Positions 48,858 through 60,700 of a stretch of 64,000 nt of DNA are shown here, one piece after another (within the stretch, counting starts at the first letter, position 1; each line of letters begins with the position of its first letter). Source of the stretch: Lytechinus variegatus (Eukaryota; Echinodermata; Echinoidea; Temnopleuroida; Toxopneustidae); the NCBI RefSeq assembly GCF_018143015.1, contig NC_054757.1, positions 22,769,785 to 22,833,784 on the forward strand, written 5' to 3'. The notes beneath the pieces were generated by a model. It was not told the DNA's origin, did no database searches, and worked only from the letters and a program-made list of their open reading frames with translations. Position numbers and translations under genes: made by a program.

Positions 48858-49296
48858 AATTTTTTAGTATTTCGGGATGAAATTTGTTCCTTCTATGGCA
48901 TGCTCTCCGTTGTTCCTCTTTCTTTCCATTTTACCTTTCTTCTATTCTTGTTCTTTTCCCTTTTCCTTATTAGTTTTGCGTCTCTTGCGTTATACTAGAG
49001 GGCGACAAACAATATTCACAGGTGGTCCAATAAATTATCTTCATGCAAAGCTCATTTTATAATACAGTATTGGAATGATATATAGCGATAAATTCAATAT
49101 TATAAAATGTATCATAATACCATTTTGCATGGCTAAAAGGTGAAAGAGATGGCTTTCAGTTTGGCTGCTCTCTCTTCAATTTTGTTGTTGTTTTGTCTTT
49201 GTGTGTTTTATATATAAATCTTTAGTCAAATTGTTGTACACTTTCTATAAGCATAAACGTAGAGACTTGTTTTTTGTGTGTATTGTCTACAGAATA

Positions 49297-49297
49297 T

Positions 49298-49367
<70 letters not shown>
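49297..49367. repeat. (AT)n microsatellite
   Basis: An uninterrupted run of about 35 units. 49370-50630 after it shows nothing recognisable. Confidence 0.95.
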
Positions 49368-49370
<3 letters not shown>

Positions 49371-50633
49371 ATAATTATTGTCGAAATTTCGAAAATTTTT
49401 ACTCCCTCGCTTCGCTCACTCGCAAGTTTTTATAGAGTACCGTAATACGACATATCAGGCGCCACGAATTGTTTTGCTCATTACGCTACTATTATGAGTC
49501 CAAACGGAACGTAGACAAAACGGGTGTAGACCAATTGGCAATTTGAAAAGTTCTTTGCCCCCTAATATCAAGAAATTCACCGGAAACTTTCCGCGAACAC
49601 AAACTTGACCTTTCACCTCGTGATTGTTCACGTGTTTATGGTACGAGCAATTCAAATTCAAGTGTGATATTTCCGTATTATGCCAGCTGCATTTGAATAT
49701 GGTGCGAGTCGAATAGTCTCAGCACCAGGGATCGTCCCCCTCCCCAGGAAGTTTATGTTTAACTGTTGCATATACCATGACCGTATTTTCCCCAAGCTGT
49801 AGGTAAATAAAGATGCATCGTGTGTCTTGTTGAGAAGCTATCATCTATGTGGCGTGTAAATCGTCTCATTCAGCGTTCCATCATCAAGTCTTCATGTATT
49901 GCAAGGGCAAGGTCGATCGTACGATCCTACGTCACAATATGGAGAAAGCTGGAGACCCCCCCCGACGAAGGTTCACCGGGTGCACTACTTAAAATTGTAA
50001 CCAAAAGAAACCCTAAATTCCGTCAATGTTGTCAGTGATAACCATTTTTCTTTTCTTATACGAATTTCAAGGACTATAATGCACATCCTTTAGAAAAATC
50101 ATGGAGTCGCCCCCACCCTGGTCGAACGGAAGAGTGAAAGAAAACAGAGGGGAAAGCAGACTGTCATGAAAGCACCGAACTGTCCTTTCATCCTCGTCTT
50201 CTTTTTTTTAATGGTTTATCGGTAATTTTTATCTTCTCATTATTTAATGTTTTATTGATTCCAGTCATATAAGATTCACTATATTTACAAATTTATATAT
50301 TAGCCAAAATAAAAATGAAATAATGGTAATAACAACCCAGAATAACAGTCGATTACAGCTATTGAACTTGTATTTGTGGGTTTCATTTACCTTTCCCCAC
50401 AAATCCAGGTGTTATGTAACAGTTTATAGAAAAATAAGCTTTGTCTTTTTTTTCATAATGTCCCTTTTGCCGTCACTCTCCATTATTATTTTTTCTTTGC
50501 ATGCATATTATTAGGCCTATAAAATTTTTTGTTCATAGCGCAAAAGTTTGTTAAGGTAACCTTACAGTAGCTTCAGTCCTCACCCACCATTTTTTGTCAG
50601 AATATGGTGCACTATTTACGAATCGGCCAAAAT

Positions 50634-50815
50634 AACTGGGCGTTGTGGCGTGCGCCTGTAATCCAAGCTGTGGGGAAGTTACAAATTGATGCAGAGGTTC
50701 GAGGTTCGAGCCCTGGTCACGTCTTTCGGATGGTGACGTTAAAGGTCGGTCCCAGACGTAAATAATCATATCTGATTGATACACGTCTGACAAAACTCAA
50801 ATACACACACACGAT
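50634..50815 (+). mobile_element. SINE with a 7SL-RNA-like head
   Basis: The head GGGCGTTGTGGCGTGCGCC, then TGTAATCCAAGCTGTGGGG, follows the 5' Alu domain of 7SL RNA (GGGCGCGGTGGCGCGTGCC, TGTAGTCCCAGCTACTCGGG). A polymerase III B box GGTTCGAGCCCTGG follows at 50703. The body has CGGATGGTGACGTTAAAGG and the end is a (CA)n run. A tRNA-derived head that drifted towards this sequence is the alternative. Confidence 0.5.
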
Positions 50816-51229
50816 AACATTTTTGATAAGTGAATTTGTAATAACTTGACTTGTATGGTCAAATTTGAAAAATATTTTTGAATATTGAGAAGGTATCATT
50901 ACACAAAATCCCAATCCCTATAGGCCTCTGTATTGCTATTGAATTAGCACCCTTCCCTTATTTAATTGATTTATTTAAATGAATAAAATTACCAAGAAGA
51001 TTGTGGGGAATTGCAATAAAGGGGTGGTTAGCTGTTTTACTCCATTCCCCGCTCCATTCCATTTTAAATACCCTGGTTGTTTTTTTCTCTATCATGAAAC
51101 AACAGGAAATGATGAAAGCACATCTTACCATAATGATTTATTTGTTATAAATCACAGGACTGTAGGGATTCCTCAGAAAAAGAAGAAAAATATAAACCGT
51201 AAGCAGCAGTCAAAGTTTGTTGAACTCGC

Positions 51230-51554
51230 CCTTCCACAAAGAGCTTTCCATAGTCATCGAGTGGCTCATTCGACATGCGTGCGATTCGTGAGCCGAGCGC
51301 TTTGTTCATTAATATTCATAGGGGGAGAGAGAAAGAGAAAACGCCGGTGAAAAAAGAAGCTGTACGAATGGATGAAAATCCTGAGTTTAATACATTCATT
51401 AGTGAGAACACCACATTTCACAATACGACCTCGGTCATCTGATAATCGGTCGTCCGCAGCAGCAAGAGGGAAAGATATTACGTTGTTTTTTGGCAAGTAC
51501 ACTTCCTTGAGCGTCTGGTCATCATTTTTTTGTTTAATTTATTGCTTCTCCCAG
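51230..51554 (+). promoter_or_regulatory. Candidate 5' untranslated exon of the FADS gene
   Basis: The stretch is richer in CpG than its surroundings and carries a purine-rich run. It ends in CTCCCAG followed by a GTAAGC donor at 51555. The first FADS coding exon begins at 54741 after a TTGGCAG acceptor with only six untranslated bases, so an upstream untranslated exon is needed. This is the best-looking donor I found in the preceding 10 kb that is not inside a recognised repeat. No open frame of note is seen in it. Confidence 0.3.
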
Positions 51555-52127
51555 GTAAGCTTTATTCGTTTTTTCCATTTAATTATTACCAGACAGCGGA
51601 ACGCATCAAAGTGTTTGCTATACAAGACTTATAGAGTCGCATTCGTAGATACATAATTTCTCAGCATTCGTTGAATTATTATAATTATGCCTTTTTTTAC
51701 AGGCTTCTATCATTCACGCATTATGCCTGTATCTTACTGAAATTTACATGGAAATTGACATTCCTTTGCTTACCTTATGCAAGCTTTTTCCCCCACTTTT
51801 TTTGGGGGGGCGGCGGGTACGTAAAGGATTTATGTCATCTTTTTAGCTTGTTGATGCTCATAGTATTCTGACGTTAAGAATCGATTCATTTTGTTCGAAT
51901 AGAATTGTCAAAATTATATTTTCTTCACAGCTAGCCGCCCCTCATCCTGATCCCTACACCCTTTTAGTCCAAGCCCATACACACAAACATCAATGAACAT
52001 TAGATTACAGCTCAAGTTTTCTTGATTACACTTTATTTCAGATTCATGGGATCGTTCGGCTTATTCAATATTTCAATCAACCATATTTTTCTTGTGGGGG
52101 CGTGTTGCAATTTGAAAGCACAGTATA

Positions 52128-52283
52128 AAGCACAGGCGCCTGGCTATACATGGAAAGTCCGGGGTTCGATCCCCGGCCGCGGCAGCGATGCCCGTGAGCA
52201 AGGCATTTAATCTACAATGCTCTTTTATCTTGCTTTCAAATAAATGGAAATGCTATATGCATTATTGGTAACTAGGTGTGCAC
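52128..52283 (+). mobile_element. tRNA-derived SINE, 5'-truncated copy of the 30088 family
   Basis: It keeps GGCGCCTGGCTATACATGG, B box GGTTCGATCCCCGG, GATGCCCGTGAGCAAGGC and the end GGTAACTAGGTGTGCAC. The first third of the tRNA-like head is missing. 52440-53080 after it has no recognised feature. Confidence 0.75.
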
Positions 52284-53084
52284 TTGTTTAAAAATAAAAA
52301 ATGAATAAATAAATAAATAAATTCAAACTTTCCCCCTATTATTTGTCCTCCATTGTTAGATGAAAAATTTACAGCATAGAAAAATGTGAATAAAAATAAC
52401 TAGGTGTGCCGCATGCCTGTGTGCCTAAAAAAATCATTTGAAACACATCCCCAGTTTGAAGTCCCGGGGAGAGAAAAATCCATAAAATTTGAATGACTAT
52501 CAAGAGCTATTTGAATAGCGAGGTCATGTTTTGTCCATGTTTTAGCCTGTTTATACATATCCTTTATTGAGCTCCTAGAATCGTACCATTCTTCATTGAC
52601 CTCGTAGTATTGTATCCATTCTGTTTGGTCATTCCATCATGGACCTATACATTCCTATGGTCATTCTTAGCTTATCTAAATCACTTCTAGAGGACATCCC
52701 CATCTATTAATATTCTTTTCTTCAAAATATCAGTCTGTTAATTTGTTTATTTGAATGGAAAGGAAATAAATAAAGAATTGAATTTAATGGAAGAATTGCT
52801 ATATAGATGACGGTACCCTTTACTTGTCTAATGATAATTTGTGTATCGGTAAATATAATTTCTGATAAATTTGGATATTTTGGTCTAATGTTCAGGTATT
52901 TTTTACACTAAGTTGTATATTCATTTTAAAATATCTTGCTTATCATTAATTAACTTAAAACATTGAACGCAATACAATGTGTATAGATCTAATGCTTATT
53001 TAATCATTATTGAGGGGTATTGTTGTATTTATAAAGGAAGGTGGATAATCACGAAGGCTGAGTAAAGCCGAACACACGTTTTAT

Positions 53085-54640
53085 AATTGGCTCCATGATA
53101 TTTGCTCCGGCGACAATTGATCCGATGGAAAATCTACACGTTAAGCCAAACCAGGGATGTGTTCGAAGGATAGGAAACTCAAGCACGATACATTCGAAAA
53201 TCTACAGGAATACAAAATCATTCCGAGCATTGACAAAGCATTCCACAGGGGTTTGATATTCCATGTGGCGTGCCGATGTTATAACCCTTTGGATCCGACT
53301 GGATTCTGCCGAAGCGAAATATCAGTACTTACGCTTTTTGTCTCTGAAATCATTGTTTTTCATCAATCTCTTTTGAAAATTTCAAATTAGTTATGGACAG
53401 CAAAAGAGAAGCCGTCGTGATGTTTTCATGCCAACATGATATAAAATAATCGTGAAAAAAGACATTTAATTTTATAACTACTTCCAGAATTGACAAATTT
53501 CAGCATTTTCCGACAATTTGTGCTATTTTATAGCTCACTCATTTTGAAAAATATATTATTATTAAGATATTTTGTATAACAATTTATTCGTGGTCATGCG
53601 TGATACTGAGGTAATTAGCTTTTAATATTACTCGAATTATGGTGATTTCTGTTCGCTGATACCAATTATATGTACCAATGCATTATCAAAAACTGCACCA
53701 GCCAAATTAAAATCCGAATTTCTCTTGTTGCTAAGAGAAACTGTCGGCAAATAAAAATGCCTGTATTGTTGAAACACCTGAAAAGACATTCACATGTTTA
53801 AAGACAATATCCTGTCTTCGGCTCGTCAGATGGGGTTAAAGCAGGCTGGTACTAAAGCGAAGAGATTCATATCCTTCCTAACACATCCCTGCATGGCCAA
53901 ACATAAAATCTATCCTCCAACACTAAATAAACCTTAATCCATTCCTTACATATTTGTTTCTTTTTCTTAAGTATTATATTCATATTTGTAAATTTCAGAA
54001 CAAACCACCAACCTTTGACGGTTATAAAGCATATTTGACCTCTAATAAGGATATTGAATATCGTATTGCCAAGAAAAATAATAAACTTACAAGCCATTTT
54101 CGGAAATGGAGATTTAAGTTGTAAGATATTCTATCATCAATTTTTGTAACTGAAGAAAATCTTAATATGCCTTCTGAGGATGGAATTTTGTTAATCTTTG
54201 ATAATAGGTGAATCACCTGATTTTTATCCCTCTGTTATTACATTCTTGCCTTTACTATTCTATAGGGGATGATGAATACTTAGAAGAGACAAAGTGACTG
54301 CTTTTACTTTACTACATGTTTATCAATTATTATCTGTTGATAAGCTGTACTTCTTCTAATGTAAACTAGTGTGTATGCTGCTTTTTTTTCTTTTTTATTT
54401 ATTCTGTTAATTTTTAAGTCACTTGTATTAGTTGTATGTGATTTGTTATACAAAATTATGAAAACCCAATAAAAACTTTTAAAAAAATAAAATAAACCCT
54501 AATCCTTATCTTTACATTATTCTGAAACAAATACTGTATAATACAATCCTAACTCTAATCCTATGTCCTCTGAGATATTAGGTCCAGAGCTAATGTCGCA
54601 GGAGCAAAAGTCGTGTCACCTCGAAATTTTGTAGGGATGT
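53085..54640 (+). repeat. Copy of the TTGCTCCGGCGACAA repeat split by two insertions
   Basis: The host repeat matches 35660-35860. Insertion one is about 53150-53890 and has inverted ends CAGGGATGTGTT and AACACATCCCTG, flanked by GCCAAAC on both sides. Insertion two is about 53940-54486, ending in AACCCAATAAAAAC and an A-rich tail, with AAATAAACCYTAATCC on both sides as an apparent 16-bp duplication. The second looks like a retroposed 3' end. No conserved protein was recognised in either. Confidence 0.55.
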
Positions 54641-54746
54641 CCCTATTATGGCACACTGATAATAAATCTCCTCCCCTCTTGGAGGCACAGCTCCTTCTTG
54701 ATTGACATACATGACTGTGAATCTTGATTTGCATTGGCAGACAGCT

Positions 54747-57700
54747 ATGTGTCCGAAAGGAGAGAACTCGAAGACGGGTTCGACCACGAGCGCGACGTAC
54801 ACCTGGGAGGAAGTCAAGAAACACACCAAGGCCGATGACAGGTGGTTGGTGATCGATGGCGATGTCTATGACGTCACAAAATGGACCAACCGACATCCCG
54901 GAGGAAGGAGGTTGATAAGTCATTACTCGGGTCAAGATGCAACGGTGAGTTCGATAGACCTGATGCCCGTTTCATAAAGCTTTTCGTAAGCGACTTTAAG
55001 AACGACTGGTGATCCTTTCTTATGCGCTTAACCATCGTCAATGAACATTTTGTGTATACATACCATTCACCGCAAGAAAGGATCACCAGTCGTTCTTAAA
55101 GTCGCTCTTAACTTACGAACAGCTTTATGAAACACCCATCAGGAACCCGTAATACAAAGCTTAGAAATGATAGAACACTTTCTACTACAATGTACACTCA
55201 ATCGTAAAAATCAAGTGTACAATTTATTGCTAACATTTGTGTTACGGGACCAAGATCGTAGTTACTTCATTTACATTTTGGTCAAATGACCTTTCATTTC
55301 TTTCATTATGATAGGAAGATTTCAAAGCAAGAAATTACGTAACATGCCTTACATAGTCAGGAAGAAGAAATTGAAAAGACCAGGTGACTAGAATAGCACA
55401 CCAATGAACACTCTATTAAGGTATTTGTTGCATTTTAATTGAATGCATAATTAAAGCATGTTGTACAATGGCAAACTGAAATATCAGTCGGCTGTGGACG
55501 TATTGTTGTTTTTTGTGGATGTAAATGACAAACACAATTCAAAAGAATATATGAATAATCAAAACATCGAATTGGTGCTTATCTCATTAAATTTTAAACC
55601 ACCATGTCACTCTAATATTTTACCTTTAAATGAATAGAGAAAAAAAATCCGACAAGCTTTTTACACTGATAATTGTATCAAAGTCGGATGTGAAATAAGA
55701 AAGATGTGACATTTTAAAATTGGCTTATTTTCCCCATTAACAATTAATGCACAACTAAATGATCTGGTGATATGCAAATGAGAGAGCTGATATGTCACTT
55801 ATCATTATTTCTTTTTATATCATATTGTTTGAATTATACAATATTTCTTTTTTGTAAATTTGACAAGGAGACGCTTTATAAAACCCCAACAGGTTACTGG
55901 AATGGCAATTACACATTTTCAGGAATGAATCACACTTTATTTCATATTACAATGAGGAAAAAATTGAAATATTTCGTATTTCTTTTATTCGTACCAAAAA
56001 AGAGTGGGTGACGTCATCGATTCCCTCACAATGTGCACATGGATAAAAATGACCACATAACTGTTTTGTAAAAAAAAATAATAAGCGAAACTGTAAAACG
56101 GTCCTACCTTTTTTTTAAATCCGATTTTGATGAAATTTTCAGTGTTTTGCTTGTTTAATTTTTTTCTTTACGTACGATGATCCACCAACCTGGTGGACAC
56201 TTCTTTAACGGATTATGATGATGAAAACAACTTTGTGGTGGGTGAACTTTCCCTTTAAGAGAAAGTTGGAGAAGACAGGTTATCATGGGAAGCCGAAAAT
56301 GTCGAAATCTTGTTTACAATGTATGTTACTTAAGTTTACTGCACAGTACACTCCTGAGTCCTCACTGCTACAGTATTGCTTGTATAATGAAGGAAGGACA
56401 TTATTAAGTAATCATTTCATACAGTTATGAATTCATTTTACCGAAATTAAACCAACGACATACATGTTTAACGTTTTCTATGATGTTTAATATGCATTTT
56501 TCATACTTCTTCACAAAACTGTACTTTTGGGGTTCAGATTGTGTTTATTTCATTTTTTTTTTAGTGAACGCGTATAGGGTTGACCCCTATATAGTCTTTG
56601 AATTTTGGGATATAAAAGAAAGGGAAGTTTGTGGCACTATTTATAACTTTTGATATTTGTTTGGGTAAGATCGCCACATACCTTGACTATTATTACCTAG
56701 TTTGTCTGAGAACAGTATAATAACCAGTTTCTATTCAGAATATCTACTGGCGCGATATATATCTATAAATCTGTACCCTTTCCTTTCTGTTTTTGAAATA
56801 AAGTAACTTGATATGCTCTTGTTACACAAAAATGAGCCTTGACCTGCTATATGATTTGAGATACGGATTGAATATTTTGATGATGAAATAACACAATTTG
56901 TTATTAGACGAAAATACACGAAGACAATAAATGAACAAGACAAATTATGTTATGTCTATTCAACTATTTTCAATTGTACCACCGCTTGTCATGGTCACTG
57001 AGGTTAATTTCTACCAGTTAAATGAATTTCAAACATTGATTGTTTACCTATGAAAGCTGAAGAAGTTGAAAAGTTGTGAAGAAATGAAATATTTGTTCAA
57101 AAAACAAATATACCTTTTGTGTGACTGTATAATAAAAATTTCCGTACCCCGGTTTTAAACCTTTAGTCCTTTCCAGTGGACCAAAATGAATTAAACACAA
57201 ATGTGACAAAATGGAGTTGATTATCTTGTATCTGTTGTTATCTATTTCCATTATCTTATTGTAAATATGATTTGTTTGTCGATGCACTGTTGGATTATCA
57301 ACTAAATAAACATTATAAGGCCTGTATACCGTCCGATTGACGAGTTAAAATCTTCCGATGGAATGGTAAATAATACTATATTTGACGATGGATTCGAGAG
57401 ATCGAATCTTTCGATCGAATGGTAAATAAATACTTTGTATGACGATAGATTCGTGAAATCAAATCTTTCGATCTAATGATAAATATACTATTTATGCCGA
57501 TGAATTCGTGAGATCGAATCGTTTGATCGAATGGTCGATATATTGGATTCTCGAGTTAGATTCTTTCGATCGAATGACGAGTAATATACAGTCCCATATC
57601 GTGCATTTTATTAACAAAACGAGAGAAATATTGCCATGAACATTTCTACAACATGAAAGTATAGATTAGATTTATAGTTCAAAGATGAACACAGTAAACA

Positions 57701-60700
57701 TTTTAAAGAGTAAATGCTCAAAATGTGATTTTGTTCAAATCCGACAAACTGTGATTCACCATAAAAAAGTCATCAGTATATGATTTTTTACAGCTTGTGA
57801 TCAAAATTGATTAATTTTAGTCTGGATATGATCAGAACAGAATTGCCGTCGAATTTCATCGAAAAAAAGGATAAGAACGAAAGTCGAAAAACTTTACAAG
57901 TAGTGAAAGAAAATTATTTTAACTATTTGTTATGTGTTTACTTGTTAACATCACTGCATAGAGAAGTTACAATAAAAATAAAATTTGTTTCTTCTTTAAT
58001 TCCAGTGATTCATAAAGATATTGATAATATATATGCATGAATTAGCATAATCAGGTACGTGAAACATAACACTGGAAATTGGTAGATGAACTTTAAAGGG
58101 GTATACTCAGGGCTAAAAATAATTATGTCAGAATAAAAAGAGTAACATTCATCAAGCAAAAAGCTAAACAATTTTAATCTAAATCTGATAACATCGAAGT
58201 TATTGAATAAATTTCAAGTTTTAGCAATATTGTGTGAAAATAATAGCAGGGAGAACAGTTTTCGGAGCTGAAGTGGATACCCTGGGTAAATATGACGCTA
58301 TTATTATTATTATTATCATACATGCATATTATTATTAAACATGCAGTTGCTAGTAAATGCATTCCGCCATGAATATTCATTATGTGGGCTGATGATGTCA
58401 TGTCACACCGTCAATTTTCTTATGTCATTACATAAAATCATAATATGATATTTCATACAATTAATATCCATTGTCACAAGAAAAGTTACAGTAATGAATA
58501 CCTCTTGCATTAAAAAGTTGACGATCCGTTGTTGTTTTTCAATCTTTGTGGACAAAATTTGAATGAATATATTTTCATAAAACAAATGCGAAAATACAAA
58601 AGAATATAGGGACATGATATCATCAGCTTGCTTATTGCATATTCATGCGAACATGCACAGATACCGATTCACCCAAATAATGCAAATATGTGTAATAATG
58701 CAATAGCTCCTGGTGCGTGTTTCATAAAGCTGTTCGTAAAGTTACGAATGACTTTACGCATGACTGGAACATGTTCTTAGGTTAGAACTCAATTACATAG
58801 GGATAACACATAGCATAAGAAAGGATCACCAGTCGTGCGTAAAGTCATTCGTATCTTACGAACAGCTTTATGAAACACCCACCGGGGTTTTTTTCCTCGC
58901 CCGTGCTGGTTTGTACTTTATCTGTTCAAATAATGTCATCCCAGTCTAGAGTACCCGCTTTAAGTCGTTGGAGCACAGGCTTCACTTGCAAGCAACCTGA
59001 CACTTTCTGCTTTATTTTTTTAGCAATGTTAACTTGTATGGAATCCTTGATCTTGATTGGCTGTTGATCAGCGTTGTGGTAGTTCCAATTTGATGGCAAA
59101 TTTACAATACAACGGGATCCTGCCCTCTTAAAACAATCAGTCAAATTGGCAATACCAGTAGTCAGCTGGGTGTAACTGATATGTCTTGTCACATTCTGAC
59201 ATTATATTCTAGTCAGAAATCACTATATGTTCTAGTACAATACGACTAGAAAATAGTCAAATATGACTATAGAATAACAGTTGCACCCAGCTGATCCTAT
59301 AAACTAGTCATGCATTTTAATCTGATTTGTTGTTAGAGTGTGGTTGCTAAAACAGAAAGTGTCAGGTTGCTTGCAAGTGAAGCCTGTGCTCCAACGACTT
59401 AAAGGGGTACTCCAGGCCGATATAGATTAACTAACGCAAACTTAATATTATTAATATAATTATATTTTTGATTATGTTTTATTGTTTTCATAAATAATCA
59501 ATTACAAGAATTAATATAATTAATATTATCGTTATCCCAGGATGCATTTGGTGCCTTCTCCACGTATAATCATCGTGATCGTCATTACGTCAATAAATAT
59601 CTCAAATTGTATCGCATTGGCCGGGTCGACGGTTACGGTAGGAGAAGTGAGCTTGCAAACGACTTCGAGAATATGAGAGAACTTACAAAGAAAATGGTAA
59701 GCATAATGGGTTTTCCTGATATAGCAGTAAATGAAAGTTTGGCATCAACATAATGGGTTTGATCGGCAGGCCAAGCGTGTAGGAATACGTTTAAATATCT
59801 ACATTCATCTACTTAACTTATCAAAAGGAGTGATAAAAAACTAACTTGTGTTCATATTATGTTCTAGCGAACGCAGCGAGCGAGCTATCATAAAGCAGAA
59901 AGATGATATCTTAGTGGTTATTTTGACCATTTGTATCCGGCGAACGTTAATATATATTGGCAACTTATGGGAATGGATAATTATTCAATTGCGAAATACA
60001 GATAATACCTTGGTCACATTTGTTCTACGGCAGCCGTATGGCGAGTCGAAAACAGTCGTTTTATTTATTTTTATTCAAACCACCTATATCATGTATTATG
60101 TAGCTGTTACACACACAAAAATGTTAAAACGGCTGTTTTCGACTCGCCGTACGGCCGCCGTAGAACAAATGTGACCAAGGTCAGGGGCGGATCCAGCTTT
60201 TTATAAAAGGGGGGTTTGGGTGGTATGCGAGGGAGCGTAGCGACCGAGTCCAAGCGAGCGGAGCGAGCGAGGGGGGAGGGTGTGGGAGGGGGTGTCACAG
60301 TAGGGAAAAATTTTGAAAATCTGTGTGTGAAAATGGCGTTTTCTTTCATCTAAAACACCACTATTTTGGGGATAGAGGTCGTTGCCAAATTAACCCCCAT
60401 GAAAATTTGTAAAATTAAGTTGCATTTTCCTGCAATGTAAGGCCAGTTAACAACACAGATACAAAGAATTGGGGACCTTGGAATAAGCACTGCTGTTAGC
60501 CTAATACTTTTATTATGAACAGCTTGTCACTGGTACTCACTGGCAAATCTCAGTCAAATATGATGGACTGGCAGAAGAGACGCCTTGGATGTTTCTGTAC
60601 AAATCCCTGTGACATTTGTTCGCCCAACCCCCTCCCCCTACCCCCAAAAAGAAATAATAGTGATAATAATAATAATAAATGAAATAAATAAATAGAAATA

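Noticed and set aside
49297-49367. Possible replication or matrix-attachment site at the long (AT)n run
   Set aside because: Simple A/T repeats are common throughout this window and no other signal supports a special role.
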